This document shows, piece after piece, positions 9,303 to 19,073 of a DNA stretch of 64,000 nucleotides; position 1 is the first letter of the stretch, and each line of letters begins with the position of its first letter. The notes beneath the pieces are model-generated. The model worked only from the letters and a program-made list of their open reading frames with translations, had not been told where the DNA came from and did not search any database. The position numbers were made by a program, and so were the translations under genes. The DNA is from an uncultured Lachnospiraceae bacterium. Its GTDB lineage: Bacteria; Bacillota; Clostridia; Lachnospirales; Lachnospiraceae. The stretch lies in contig CANPTH010000006.1 in assembly GCA_947576945.1 (NCBI GenBank), positions 39,444-103,443 on the forward strand, in the 5' to 3' direction.

Positions 9303-10722
9303 TGAGCAGGAGGAATCCTGCGCCGAGGGCATTGGTAAACTGCTGGGCGTAAAGCTGCCGCCCGGGCAGTGTGATCAGAACCTTCTGCAGAAAATCAAGC
9401 AGGCATCCGGATACAAAGGAGACCAGAAAGCCGTATACGCCTGAGAGCGCCAGTAAGATGGAAAGCTGGATGTCTCTTTTTGTCTCGTTCAGGAGTTCAA
9501 GCTGCACGCCGAACAGGCCGATTCCGGCAAAACTCCATCCCAGCGCGGAAGAGACCGTTCCAAGGATCACCATCGGGTAGGCGTTGGAGGGAACTGCCAG
9601 GGCAAAAAAGATAAAGTACAGCAGGATTCCCAGCAGGGAATATTTGTAGAGGAACGCCATGCCGTGTTTATCGCCCAGCTTTCCCATCAGCGGTGTGATG
9701 GCGATGCGCAGCATATTGCACAGGAAACCGACGACCATGATAAAGGTAAAGGGCATTCCCAGTTCTTCCAGCTGATAGCTGCTGTTAAAGGGAGTCGCGC
9801 AGTAAAAGGAGGTCTGCCAGAGCAGCGTGAGCACAAAGGCCATCCTGAAATCTGCGGTTCCAAAAGCGTCTCGCATTTCTGCGAAAAGGTTCCCATGGTG
9901 TACAGCGTTCTTCTTCGAGTATTTATAGCGCAGCTTTCCGTGAATTTCCTTACCATCGGCATTGATTTCGCCCAGACGGGGTTCTTTCATACAGCTGAAT
10001 GCCCAGGCATTTAAGAGCACCAGAAGCAGGATCATACTGCCGTTTAAAGTGAATCCCATATTCTGCCGTTCTCCGGCGGCAGCATCCATGACAATGCCGG
10101 ACACCAGCATCATCGTGACGGTGACGAAAACACAGACCGCGTCTTTTCTGGAAAAATAGTTTCCCCGCAGCCGTGCAGGCACCAGGGAAGCAATCCAGTC
10201 CTGGGTGGCGGGGGTTCCGATCTGCGCGCATATCTGGGCAATAAAATACCCTGTGATCACCAGCAGCTGTCGGGAAGCGTCTTGAATCGGCAGCAGCGGG
10301 ATAAAGAAAATAAATGCCAGATACAGCTTCTGCATCGTCATCAGGCAGACGAACAGCTTCCTCTTTTTCAGATGATTGACCATCTGCATGGTAAAGAGCT
10401 GAAAAAGGGCGGCCAGACTGGCAACGGAAGTCAGCACGCCCGCCTGCGCATCAGAAAAGCCCACGGAGAGCATGAGAGAGACGAGGAAGGCGCCGCCCGC
10501 CAGCTGGACAATGGTCTGTGCGGCTGCGTCGCCTACGATATAACGTCTGCGGCTTTTTTCATAATCCGCCTCGCTTTCCGGCAGCGCCATAAAGAAGATT
10601 CTTCGAAAACGTCCTAAAAACCAGTGCATATCAAGCATCAGTCTTTCCATAAGAATACCTTGGAAATCATTCCTTACCTTTCCCAGAGACACATGATCGT
10701 ATAAAGTCTCTTCTGGCTTCAT
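9217..10722 (-). CDS. MFS transporter
   Basis: 501 residues with about twelve hydrophobic helices, a basic cytoplasmic N-terminus (about 60 residues, RRIFFMALPESEADYEKSRR) and a basic C-terminus. The sequence LSVGFSDAQAGVLTSVASLAALFQLFTMQMVNHLKKRK is a typical MFS helix 2-3 loop, and GDKHGMAFLYK fits the second-half loop. The group resembles uncharacterised MFS permeases of Firmicutes; substrate unknown. An alternative start at 10650 (residue 25) has an AAGG site nine bases upstream, whereas 10722 lacks a clear ribosome site, so 10650 may be real. It is divergent from the GH67 gene, which could hint at uronic-acid or oligosaccharide transport, but that is only context. Confidence 0.85.
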   Translation of the reverse strand: MKPEETLYDHVSLGKVRNDFQGILMERLMLDMHWFLGRFRRIFFMALPESEADYEKSRRRYIVGDAAAQTIVQLAGGAFLVSLMLSVGFSDAQAGVLTSVASLAALFQLFTMQMVNHLKKRKLFVCLMTMQKLYLAFIFFIPLLPIQDASRQLLVITGYFIAQICAQIGTPATQDWIASLVPARLRGNYFSRKDAVCVFVTVTMMLVSGIVMDAAAGERQNMGFTLNGSMILLLVLLNAWAFSCMKEPRLGEINADGKEIHGKLRYKYSKKNAVHHGNLFAEMRDAFGTADFRMAFVLTLLWQTSFYCATPFNSSYQLEELGMPFTFIMVVGFLCNMLRIAITPLMGKLGDKHGMAFLYKYSLLGILLYFIFFALAVPSNAYPMVILGTVSSALGWSFAGIGLFGVQLELLNETKRDIQLSILLALSGVYGFLVSFVSGCLLDFLQKVLITLPGRQLYAQQFTNALGAGFLLLTILYLKCRVQKRERQLSAPPSHSSPAAP

Positions 10723-10875
10723 GCTATAATAGAATCCCGGAATTAGGAATGTATTTTTTTATGCAAATACATGTGTTTTATTGCTCTTATGCTTCGTTGC
10801 TCTTCTGACTGACCTTGCTTATCCTTCTGCCGGCGGAGCGGCTTCACTTTTGATTTGCAGGATGCCCTTTTGAAG

Positions 10876-10904
10876 TTGTTTTCACGGCTGTCTTGTGCTA
10901 TAGT
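10876..10904 (+). promoter_or_regulatory. Putative promoter of the alpha-glucuronidase gene
   Basis: TTGTTT, 17-base spacer, TATAGT, in the 284-base gap between the divergent MFS and GH67 genes. The rest of this gap (10723-11006) shows no further feature that I can support. Confidence 0.5.
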
Positions 10905-11006
10905 AAACGACATAACAATCATAATATTTTATGAGAGAAAAACGTGAAACAGTGCATCAGAATGGATTCCGTCAAACCGGGAAAAGCAGAAGACACGGAG
11001 GCTGGT

Positions 11007-13040
11007 ATGGAAAAATGGACACAGGGCTGGCTTGCTTACAGGCCCGTAAAAGAGGCCGGGAACGCACAGCTGGCAGGAAGCATGAAACTAACGGGATTCG
11101 ACCGGGAACATCCGATCGTACAAAATGCCGTTTCGGAGTTTTGCAGGGGAATAAAGGGGATGCTGGGCATCTCCACAGTGTTGGCGTGTTCCGGGGAACC
11201 GGGAAAAGGGGTGTCGGTGGAGCGCAGGCAGGAAATTCCGGCAGAAGGGTATCATATACAGGAGACAGGCGGGGTTGTGAACCTGTATGCTTCTGACGAG
11301 GCGGGGATACTGTACGGTATCTTTCATATTTTACGGCTGATCGCCATGGAAGAAGCGCTTGCCGGAATCGATGCTGCCTGCAGGCCGGACAACCCGCTCA
11401 GGATGTACGATCATTGGGATAATCTGGACGGCAGCATTGAGAGAGGGTATTCCGGGAATTCTTTTTTCTTTCAGGACAATAAGATCCTTGTGAACGAACG
11501 CACAAGGGATTACTGCCGTCTGGCGGCCAGCGTGGGGATTAACGGGGTGGTCATCAACAATGTGAATGTGAAGGAGGCTGCCACCTGGCTGATTACGGAG
11601 CGGTATCTGGGGCAGCTTGGGAAGATGGCGGAGCTTTTTGCAGGGTACGGGATACGGTTGTTCTTAAGCCTGAATTTTGCGGCTCCCATAGAGCTGGGCG
11701 GCCCGGACAGTGCGGATCCTTTTGACGGGAAGGTGACAGACTGGTGGCGGCAGAAGATTGCACAGGTCTACGAGGCGGTTCCGGAGCTTGGCGGTTTTCT
11801 GGTGAAGGCGGATTCGGAAGGAAGGCCGGGACCTTTTACCTATGGCCGGACGCAGGCGGACGGGGCGAATATGCTGGCGGATCTGGTCAGGCCTTATGGC
11901 GGGATCATTCTCTGGCGTTGTTTCGTCTATAATTGTACGCAGGACTGGCGGGATACGAAGACGGACCGCGCCCGCGCGGCCTATGATAATTTCATCGGCA
12001 CGGACGGAGATTACCGCGACAATGTGATCCTGCAGATCAAGAACGGCCCCATGGATTTTCAGATCAGAGAACCGGTGTCGCCGCTGTTCGGGGCGCTTCA
12101 GAAGACGAACCAGATGCTGGAGGTGCAGATCGCGCAGGAATATACCGGGCACCAGATCGATGTGTGTTATCTGGTTCCCATGTTTAAGGAGGCGCTGGAT
12201 TTCAATACCTGTGCCGGGTGCCCGTCACGGAACACGTGCACCGGGGATGCTGCCTGCTGTGATAAGAGAAGCACGGTGGCGGATGTGGTCAGCGGGCGGA
12301 CGATGCACAACCGGAATGCGGGCCTGTGTGCGGTGTGCAATACCGGTAGCGACGAGAACTGGACGGGAAATGACCTGGCGGGGGCGAATTTCTACGGCTT
12401 CGGACGGCTGGCCTATGATACCGGGCTGACGGCGGCGGAAATTGCGGAGGAATGGATCAGGCTGGCGCTTTCCAATGACAGGGAGGTGGTGGATACCGTC
12501 AGAAGGATCCTTCTGACGTCCAGAGAAACCTACGAGAAATATACCAGTCCGCTGGGAATCGGCTGGATGGTAACGCCCATGCTGCATTACGGGCCCAGTG
12601 TGGACGGTTATGAGTATTCCAGATGGGGCACCTACCACCGGGCGGACTGGCAGGGAATCGGGGTGGACCGGACGAAGCAGGGGACAGGGTATGCGCAGCA
12701 GTATGCGAATCCCAACGCCTCCTTGTATGACTGTGCGGAAACCTGCCCGGAAGAGCTGCTATTGTTCTTTCATCACCTGCCTTATCAGTACCGGCTTCGG
12801 TCGGGGAAGACGATTATTCAGCACATATACGACAGCCATTTTGAAGGTGTGGAGGAAGTGGAGGAGATGATCGCCTGTTGGAAAAAGCTGGCCGGCAAGG
12901 TGGAGGAGCGTACTTTTGAGAATGTGTCGGAGCGTTTTGCCCGCCAGCTGGAAAATGCCAGAGAGTGGCGGGATCAGGTGAATACCTGTTTTTACAGGAA
13001 ATGCGGGATACCGGATGAGAAAGGGCGTCAGATATATTAA
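11007..13040 (+). CDS. Alpha-glucuronidase, glycoside hydrolase family 67
   Basis: 677-residue enzyme, the usual length for GH67, removing (4-O-methyl)-glucuronic acid from the non-reducing end of xylan-derived oligosaccharides. No signal peptide is seen, so it is likely cytoplasmic. Catalytic residues are recognisable and correctly spaced against Geobacillus AguA (E285, D364, E392): acid E271 in KADSEG, and general bases D350 in GPMDFQ and E378 in IAQEYTG. Other family blocks are NGVVINNVNV and MTWRNTxx-like DRARAAYDNF. The start at 11007 has GGAGG five bases upstream; an upstream GTG at 10944 lacks one. The C-terminal helical domain ends at CFYRKCGIPDEKGRQIY. No xylanase or aldotetraouronic transporter lies nearby, so the substrate must be supplied by other loci. 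Confidence 0.95.
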   Translation: MEKWTQGWLAYRPVKEAGNAQLAGSMKLTGFDREHPIVQNAVSEFCRGIKGMLGISTVLACSGEPGKGVSVERRQEIPAEGYHIQETGGVVNLYASDEAGILYGIFHILRLIAMEEALAGIDAACRPDNPLRMYDHWDNLDGSIERGYSGNSFFFQDNKILVNERTRDYCRLAASVGINGVVINNVNVKEAATWLITERYLGQLGKMAELFAGYGIRLFLSLNFAAPIELGGPDSADPFDGKVTDWWRQKIAQVYEAVPELGGFLVKADSEGRPGPFTYGRTQADGANMLADLVRPYGGIILWRCFVYNCTQDWRDTKTDRARAAYDNFIGTDGDYRDNVILQIKNGPMDFQIREPVSPLFGALQKTNQMLEVQIAQEYTGHQIDVCYLVPMFKEALDFNTCAGCPSRNTCTGDAACCDKRSTVADVVSGRTMHNRNAGLCAVCNTGSDENWTGNDLAGANFYGFGRLAYDTGLTAAEIAEEWIRLALSNDREVVDTVRRILLTSRETYEKYTSPLGIGWMVTPMLHYGPSVDGYEYSRWGTYHRADWQGIGVDRTKQGTGYAQQYANPNASLYDCAETCPEELLLFFHHLPYQYRLRSGKTIIQHIYDSHFEGVEEVEEMIACWKKLAGKVEERTFENVSERFARQLENAREWRDQVNTCFYRKCGIPDEKGRQIY

Positions 13041-13125
13041 GGCGAAGCTGCCGGAAAGGCGACCTGCCTGTGGGCAGAACAGGGGGAAACCCGTTAAGAC
13101 AGAGAGAGGAGACGTGGTCATAAGG

Positions 13126-13500
13126 ATGGATTTATCGAATTATTTCAAGAGCATCATCGATCAGGATCAATGTTCCGTGGTGATCTGCAGCCTGGAGCAT
13201 GAGATCATCTATATGAATCCGGCGGCAGTGGAGCGGTATGGAAAGCGGGGTGGTGCGGGGATTGTGGGGCAGAGTATTTTTGACTGCCACAACAGGCAGT
13301 CGGGGGAACTGATCCGGAGGGTGGTGGACTGGTTTCTGGAGAGTGTGGAGCATAACAGGATCTATACCTTTCGTAACGAGAAGGAGAACAAGGACGTGTA
13401 TATGATCGCTCTTCGTGACGGGACGGGGACGCTGATCGGGTATTATGAGAAGCATGAATACCGGGATGTGGAGACAGGGAAGATGTATCAGTTTGATTGA
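13126..13500 (+). CDS. Small single-domain PAS protein
   Basis: 124 residues that form essentially one PAS domain: FKSIIDQDQCSVVICSLEHEIIYMNPAA is the classic PAS entry, followed by GQSIFDCHN and a MIALRDGTGTLIGYYEKHEYRD end. No output domain is attached. The ATG at 13126 lies 14 bases after GGAG; an in-frame GTG at 13114 is an alternative. It follows the GH67 gene by 85 bases without a terminator and is probably cotranscribed. A free-standing PAS domain could bind a small ligand or cofactor, or act as a partner subunit for a sensor. No partner is encoded next to it. Confidence 0.8.
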   Translation: MDLSNYFKSIIDQDQCSVVICSLEHEIIYMNPAAVERYGKRGGAGIVGQSIFDCHNRQSGELIRRVVDWFLESVEHNRIYTFRNEKENKDVYMIALRDGTGTLIGYYEKHEYRDVETGKMYQFD

Positions 13501-13589
13501 ATGAAGCTTTTGCAGCATCGAAAGTGAAATTTGGAATGTCGTTAACTATAGAAGGAACATAGAAATGCAGTAGGAAAGGGGATGGCAGG

Positions 13590-15290
13590 GTGGCAATGAA
13601 GACAATGCTTCCCGTAGGCATTGAGAATTTTGAGCGGATCCGCACGGAAGATTTTTACTATGTGGATAAAACCGGACTGATCAGAGATTTACTGCGGAAC
13701 ATGGCTTATGTCAATCTGTTTACAAGGCCGAGACGGTTTGGAAAAACGTTGAATATGAGTATGCTGAAATATTTCTTTGAGACAGGGACGGACAGCAGAC
13801 TTTTTGACGGGCTTGTGATTTCGGAGGAAAAGGAACTCTGTGAACGGTACATGGGGAAATTTCCCGTGATATCGATCAGTCTAAAGAACGTCAGTGGAAG
13901 AAATTTTGAGACAGCCAAATCCATGATGTGCAGTGCGATAGGAAATGAGGCGATGCGGTTTTCCTGTCTGGAGCAGAGTGAGCGGTTGACGGAGCGGGAA
14001 CGACAGCGCTATACGGCGGTGGTTCATCTGGATGTGGAAGGCGCGTTTGTCATGTCGGATAAGATATTGCAGGACAGTTTGCTGATTTTGTCACAATGTC
14101 TGTGGAAACATTATGGGCAGAAGGTGGTCATTCTGGTGGATGAATATGATGTACCGTTGGATAAGGCATATCAGGCCGGATACTATGATGACATGGTGGA
14201 GCTGCTTCGCAATCTGTTCGGGCAGGCATTCAAGACGAATGACAGCCTGTTTCTCGCAGTTTTAACGGGATGTCTGCGGGTATCAAAGGAGAGCATTTTT
14301 ACGGGGCTGAATAATTTTAGTGTATACACGGTCAAGGATGTGCAATATAATGAATATTTTGGCTTTACGGACAGGGAAGTCAGGAAAATGCTGGCCTGTT
14401 ATGGCGGGATGGAAAAGTATGATGCGGTCAGGGAATGGTATGACGGGTATCGGTTTGGTAAGGTGGATGTATACTGTCCTTGGGATGTTATAAACTACTG
14501 TCATGCGCTTAAGATGGATCCGGCGGCAAGGCCACAGAATTATTGGATAAATACGAGTGGAAATGATATTATCAGGAAGTTTATCCATGGTGCAAGGGAA
14601 TCCACAAAAGCTGAGATTGAACGGCTGGTTGAGGGCGGCAGCATACGAAAGAAGATACGGCAGGAACTGACTTACCGGGAATTGGATGCAAAGGCGGATC
14701 ATCTCTGGAGCCTGCTCTTCACGACGGGATATCTGACACAGTGCGGGGAAGCGGAGGAAGATGGTACGATGGAGCTTGCGATTCCCAACAGGGAAGTCCG
14801 TTGGATTTTTGTGGATCAGATTCAGGAATGGTTCGAGGAGGAGATGGCGAAGGACAGCCGGAAACTGGAGAATTTCTGCAGGGCATTTGAAGAGAATGAC
14901 ACAGCCGCCATTGAGGAAGGGTTTAACGCTTATCTGTCAAAGACCATCAGCATTCGTGACAATAATGTCAGGCGAACTATGAAAGAGAATTTTTATCATG
15001 GCATTCTGCTTGGTATTTTCGGCAATATGGATGGATGGCAGGTCAGCTCGAACGCAGAGTCAGGGGAGGGATACAGTGATATCAGCATAGAGGTTGCATG
15101 CAGAGAGATCGGTATTGTAATAGAACTGAAATATGCCGAGAATGCAGGATTTGATGAAGCCTGCAGGGCGGCACTACAGCAGATTCTGGATCGGAGATAT
15201 GAGGAGACGCTGGTTAAAGATGGTATGAAAACAATCTACCGCTATGGCATTGCGTGTTACAGGAAACGCTGTAAGGTGCTTGCGGGTTAA
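13590..15290 (+). CDS. AAA-ATPase-like protein with C-terminal PD-(D/E)XK nuclease domain
   Basis: 566 residues. The N-terminal AAA-ATPase-like domain (about 1-290) has FYYVDKTGLI, a non-standard P-loop TRPRRFGKTLNMS and a Walker B of VVILVDEYDVPL. The C-terminal PD-(D/E)XK domain (about 440-560) shows YSDISIEV...GIVIELKYAE, matching D...ExK. This two-domain protein is abundant, often in multiple copies, in Bacteroidetes and Clostridia; a mobile or defence-associated role has been suggested but is unproven. GTG at 13590 has GAAAGGGG upstream; ATG at 13596 is an alternative start. It stands alone, with no transposase or other defence gene beside it. Confidence 0.9.
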   Translation: MAMKTMLPVGIENFERIRTEDFYYVDKTGLIRDLLRNMAYVNLFTRPRRFGKTLNMSMLKYFFETGTDSRLFDGLVISEEKELCERYMGKFPVISISLKNVSGRNFETAKSMMCSAIGNEAMRFSCLEQSERLTERERQRYTAVVHLDVEGAFVMSDKILQDSLLILSQCLWKHYGQKVVILVDEYDVPLDKAYQAGYYDDMVELLRNLFGQAFKTNDSLFLAVLTGCLRVSKESIFTGLNNFSVYTVKDVQYNEYFGFTDREVRKMLACYGGMEKYDAVREWYDGYRFGKVDVYCPWDVINYCHALKMDPAARPQNYWINTSGNDIIRKFIHGARESTKAEIERLVEGGSIRKKIRQELTYRELDAKADHLWSLLFTTGYLTQCGEAEEDGTMELAIPNREVRWIFVDQIQEWFEEEMAKDSRKLENFCRAFEENDTAAIEEGFNAYLSKTISIRDNNVRRTMKENFYHGILLGIFGNMDGWQVSSNAESGEGYSDISIEVACREIGIVIELKYAENAGFDEACRAALQQILDRRYEETLVKDGMKTIYRYGIACYRKRCKVLAG

Positions 15291-15316
15291 GACTTAAGAA
15301 AGGATGAGTTACAGAT

Positions 15317-16516
15317 ATGAAGTACAATTTTACAGACATTATCGAACGAAACGGCAAAGATGCAATCGCGGCGGAGAAGATCCCCTATGCGGCGGATGTG
15401 CAGGTGAAGGAGGGATTCAGCCGGATTCCCATGTGGGTGGCGGATATGAATTTCGCGACGGCTCCGTCGATCCCGCAGAAGGTTGCGGAGCGTCTGGAGC
15501 ATCCCTTATACGGCTATTTTGAACCGCGGCAGGAGTATTATGACGCGATCATCCGCTGGCAGCAGGAGTGGCACGGTGTGCAGGGGCTGACGAAGGAATG
15601 CATCGGGTATGAGAACGGCGTATTGGGCGGTGTGGTCAGCGCGCTTAACGTGTTCTGTTCAAGGGGCGATAAAGTGCTGCTGCATTCCCCGACGTATGTG
15701 GGATTTACCGGAAGTCTTGGCAACAACGGTTATGATATGGTGTTAAGTCCTTTGCAAAGGGATGCTCAGGGCGTATGGCGGATGGACTTTGCGGATATGG
15801 AGAAGAAGCTGAAAGAGCAGTCGATTCATGCGGCGGTATTCTGTTCCCCACACAATCCCTGCGGCAGAGTATGGGAGCGCTGGGAGCTGGAAGAAGCCAT
15901 GGCGCTGTTTAAGAAGTATGATGTAAAGGTCGTTTCGGATGAGATCTGGTCTGATATCATCCTGGACGGCAATACCCATATACCGACACAGTCAATATCG
16001 GAAGACGCCAGAATGCGCACGGCTGCGCTGTATGCACCGTCCAAGACCTTTAATCTGGCAGGTTTGATCGGCAGCTATCATATCATCTACAATCCGTGGA
16101 TCAGGGACAGGGTTTTAAAGGAATCTTCCCTCTGCCACTATAATTCCATGAATGTGCTGTCCATGTATGCGCTGCTGGGGGCATACAGCGACGAAGGGGC
16201 CGAGTGGGCGGACGAGCTCTGTCAGGTGCTGAGCAGCAATGTGGCTTACGCCTGTGATTACATAGCGCAGCATTTTCCCGGTGTTTCGGTGGCGAAGCCG
16301 CAGGGAACTTATATGTTGCTCTTAGATTGTAGTGACTGGTGCAGTCAACGTGGAAAGACCATCGACGATGTACAGAGAGCAGGCGTGGAAGCAGGCGTGA
16401 TCTGGCAGGACGGACGGGCTTTCCACAGTCCCTGCGGTATTCGCATGAATCTGGCGCTGCCGAAGACGCTGCTGGAAGAGGCGATGGATCGCCTGCGGAA
16501 GTATGTGTTTGTGTAG
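15317..16516 (+). CDS. MalY/PatB family PLP-dependent aminotransferase (C-S lyase)
   Basis: 399-residue fold-type I PLP enzyme. The N-terminus IPMWVADMNFATAPSIPQKV and the substrate-site YGYF match the MalY/PatB family, whose members cleave cystathionine or cysteine S-conjugates by beta-elimination (PatB, cystathionine beta-lyase). The PLP lysine is K243 in APSKTFNLAG, and VVSDEIWSDI carries the PLP-binding Asp. Expected products are homocysteine or a thiol, ammonia and pyruvate; MalY of E. coli also modulates maltose regulation. It is expressed downstream of the AAA/PD-(D/E)XK gene with a 26-base gap but is unlikely to be functionally linked to it. Confidence 0.9.
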   Translation: MKYNFTDIIERNGKDAIAAEKIPYAADVQVKEGFSRIPMWVADMNFATAPSIPQKVAERLEHPLYGYFEPRQEYYDAIIRWQQEWHGVQGLTKECIGYENGVLGGVVSALNVFCSRGDKVLLHSPTYVGFTGSLGNNGYDMVLSPLQRDAQGVWRMDFADMEKKLKEQSIHAAVFCSPHNPCGRVWERWELEEAMALFKKYDVKVVSDEIWSDIILDGNTHIPTQSISEDARMRTAALYAPSKTFNLAGLIGSYHIIYNPWIRDRVLKESSLCHYNSMNVLSMYALLGAYSDEGAEWADELCQVLSSNVAYACDYIAQHFPGVSVAKPQGTYMLLLDCSDWCSQRGKTIDDVQRAGVEAGVIWQDGRAFHSPCGIRMNLALPKTLLEEAMDRLRKYVFV

Positions 16517-16653
16517 AGACTGACTTTTTAGGTCAATGAGTTTTTATACCGTGTTGTTTGTAGTGACATAGTGGGTATAGCACTGCGCAGGGTGTATATG
16601 TCTGGAAGTGGCAGCGTCGTGCCGGATAAGAGAACAGGAAAGGGAGAACCAAT

Positions 16654-17154
16654 ATGATTCGACAGGCAGAAGAAGCAGATTTACCGGTCATACTGGAAAT
16701 CTATGCGTATGCGAGAGCCTTTATGACGAAGAATGGCAATCCTCATCAGTGGGCGGGCGGATTCCCGCCCACATCCCTGCTGCAGGATGATATTGCCAGG
16801 CATAATCTGTACGTGGTGACGGAAGAGGAGACAGGACGGGTCTGCGGCGTTTTCTTCTTCGCCATCGGGCCGGATGAGACTTATAGCGTGATCAGGCAGG
16901 GGGAATGGTTTTCAGACAGTGAATACGGGACGATCCACCGGATAGCAGGAGACGGGACGGTGCATGGACTGCTGCGGAAAGTGGTATCTTACTGTGAGAA
17001 AAAAATACCGCATCTGCGGATCGATACGCATGAAGATAATCATATCATGCAGCATGTGATCGCACAGTGCGGCTTTCGGCGATGCGGCATCATCCATGTG
17101 AGTGACGGGACGCCGCGGATTGCCTATGAGAAAACAGGCAACGCCCGTTTGTAA
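16654..17154 (+). CDS. GNAT family N-acetyltransferase
   Basis: 166 residues with a GNAT fold: IRQAEEADLPVILEIYAYAR at the start, strand VCGVFFFAIGPD, the acetyl-CoA region around GDGTVHGLLRKVVSYC, and RIDTHEDNHIMQHVIAQCGFRRCGII, the C-terminal block typical of amino acid or small-molecule acetyltransferases. GGGAG lies 8 bases before the ATG. The substrate cannot be read from sequence. It is a single gene with a 137-base upstream gap containing no clear promoter match. Confidence 0.9.
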   Translation: MIRQAEEADLPVILEIYAYARAFMTKNGNPHQWAGGFPPTSLLQDDIARHNLYVVTEEETGRVCGVFFFAIGPDETYSVIRQGEWFSDSEYGTIHRIAGDGTVHGLLRKVVSYCEKKIPHLRIDTHEDNHIMQHVIAQCGFRRCGIIHVSDGTPRIAYEKTGNARL

Positions 17155-17263
17155 GATTGATTCCCGCGGGCAATGCGTCAAGTGCCATGCCTGCACGAGC
17201 ATTTGGCGCATGCCGCCAGGGTCATATACCCCGCTGCTCTGCAACGCAGCAAGACGATAAATT

Positions 17264-19048
17264 TTACGCGCAATTCAAGTACTGCGACATATACAATCTG
17301 TAATATTCCCCGCCAAGGGCCATGAGTTCTTCATGCGTGCCCTTCTCCAGAATATTTCCCCGATCCACATACATGATGCAGTCGGCATTGCGGATGGTGG
17401 AGAGTCTATGGGCGATGATGAAGGAAGTACGTCCTTTCAGAAGCTCACTTAAGCCTTTCTGCAGTGCGATCTCCGTCTCCGTGTCGATGCTGGAGGTGGC
17501 CTCATCCAGTATGAGGATCTTCGGATCGGCCAGCAGGGCGCGGGCGAAAGAGATCAGCTGGCGCTGGCCTGCGGAGAGGCGGCTGCCGCGTTCGTTCACC
17601 TCGGTCTGGTAGCCGTTTTCCAGTTCCATGATAAAGTCATGGGCGCAGACTGTCTTCGCGGCGCGGATGACGTCCTCGTCGGTGGCGGTATGATTGCCGT
17701 AACGGATATTGTCCATGATCGTTCCGGCGAAAATAAAGCTGTCCTGCATCATCACGCCCATCTGTGCCCGCAGGGAGTGGATCGTCACTTTCGAGATATC
17801 GGTGCCGTCGATCAGGATGCGTCCCGTATCCAGATTGTAGAAACGGCTCAACAGATTGACCAGTGTGGTCTTTCCAGCTCCGGTAGGGCCTACGATGGCG
17901 AAGCTGTCACCGGCTTTGGCCTTGAAATTCACGTTGTCCAGGATTCTGACGCCCGGCTCGTAACTGAAAGATACCTGCTCGAAAGACACATCGCCATGAA
18001 TGGGCGGCATCTCGACGGCGTCCGGGGCATCCTGTACGGAGACCGGTTCGTCGATGGTCTCGAAGATACGCTCCAGGTAGGAGATGGCGGTGAGCAGCGA
18101 ATTATAGAAAGCGGCAAGCGTGTTGATCGGCGCCCAGAACCTGCTTACGTAGGAGGTGAAGGCGATCAGCACACCGATGGTGATCGGGGAAGCGCTGTCA
18201 AACATCCAGTGGATACCGAGCACGTAGATGGCCGAAGTGGTGGCCATGGAGATGAGATCCACGCTGGGCCCCATGGTGAAGTTGTACAGCACGGCGTGCA
18301 TCCAGGATTTACGGTAGCTGCTGCTGAGGTCATTGAAAATATTGCTGTTCATTTCCTCGCGCACGAAGGACTGGGTTACCCGGATGCCGTTGATGCTTTC
18401 CGCGATGTAGGCGTTCAGGTTGGACTGCTTGTTGCTCTGGATCTGCCAGGCTCTGTGCTGTCTTTTTTTGATGAAAATCACTACGGCGGCGAGGATCGGC
18501 AGGCCGCAGAGGCACAGCAGCGTCAGGCGCACGTTGGTCAGGAACATAAAGGTCACGATAAAGAACAGGTTGCACAGATCGGTGATGGTATTGACGATAC
18601 CGTTGGAGAGCAGATCGCTTAAGCTGTTCACGTAGTTGACCACCCGGACCTGTATCTTGCCGTGGGGCCGGTTATCGTAATAGGCAAAAGGAAGATCCTG
18701 CAGATGTTCAAAAATATCGCTCCGCAGGTCATGGATGATCTGCTGGCCGATGATATTGGTATGCTTGATCTTATAGCGCAGGCTGATGGCGGAATACAGG
18801 GCGGCAAGCAGTGTCAGCCCGCTGTAAAAAGCCACGCCGCGCATATCCTTCGCAGGGATGCACACGTCCATGATGCGCAGGAAAAACTGCGGGATCAGCA
18901 TGGTAAAGGCGGAAGCGGTCAACATCATCACCGCCACGGAGAAGAAGCGTTTCCGGTACGGCTTTAGGTAGGCCATCAACCGTTTGAACTGGTCAAAGTC
19001 GAAGCTCTCTTCTAAAATCTCGTCTACGTCGTATTTGTTACGTGCCAT
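17264..19048 (-). CDS. ABC exporter half, catalytically normal subunit (ATPase/permease)
   Basis: 594 residues: six membrane helices (about 30-320) fused to a nucleotide-binding domain. Walker A is GPTGAGKTT, Walker B LILDEATSSID and the H-loop is IIAHRLST, all normal, but the signature is LSAGQRQ instead of LSGGQ. This pattern, with the partner's degenerate Walker B and H-loop, fits heterodimeric exporters such as BmrCD, LmrCD and TM287/288. The start at 19048 has AAAGGA upstream and lies 25 bases after the partner's stop. Expected role is ATP-driven export of drugs, lipids or peptides. Control by the divergent AraC gene is likely. Confidence 0.93.
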   Translation of the reverse strand: MARNKYDVDEILEESFDFDQFKRLMAYLKPYRKRFFSVAVMMLTASAFTMLIPQFFLRIMDVCIPAKDMRGVAFYSGLTLLAALYSAISLRYKIKHTNIIGQQIIHDLRSDIFEHLQDLPFAYYDNRPHGKIQVRVVNYVNSLSDLLSNGIVNTITDLCNLFFIVTFMFLTNVRLTLLCLCGLPILAAVVIFIKKRQHRAWQIQSNKQSNLNAYIAESINGIRVTQSFVREEMNSNIFNDLSSSYRKSWMHAVLYNFTMGPSVDLISMATTSAIYVLGIHWMFDSASPITIGVLIAFTSYVSRFWAPINTLAAFYNSLLTAISYLERIFETIDEPVSVQDAPDAVEMPPIHGDVSFEQVSFSYEPGVRILDNVNFKAKAGDSFAIVGPTGAGKTTLVNLLSRFYNLDTGRILIDGTDISKVTIHSLRAQMGVMMQDSFIFAGTIMDNIRYGNHTATDEDVIRAAKTVCAHDFIMELENGYQTEVNERGSRLSAGQRQLISFARALLADPKILILDEATSSIDTETEIALQKGLSELLKGRTSFIIAHRLSTIRNADCIMYVDRGNILEKGTHEELMALGGEYYRLYMSQYLNCA

Positions 19049-19073
19049 GGATGTTTCATTCCTTTCTATTATG

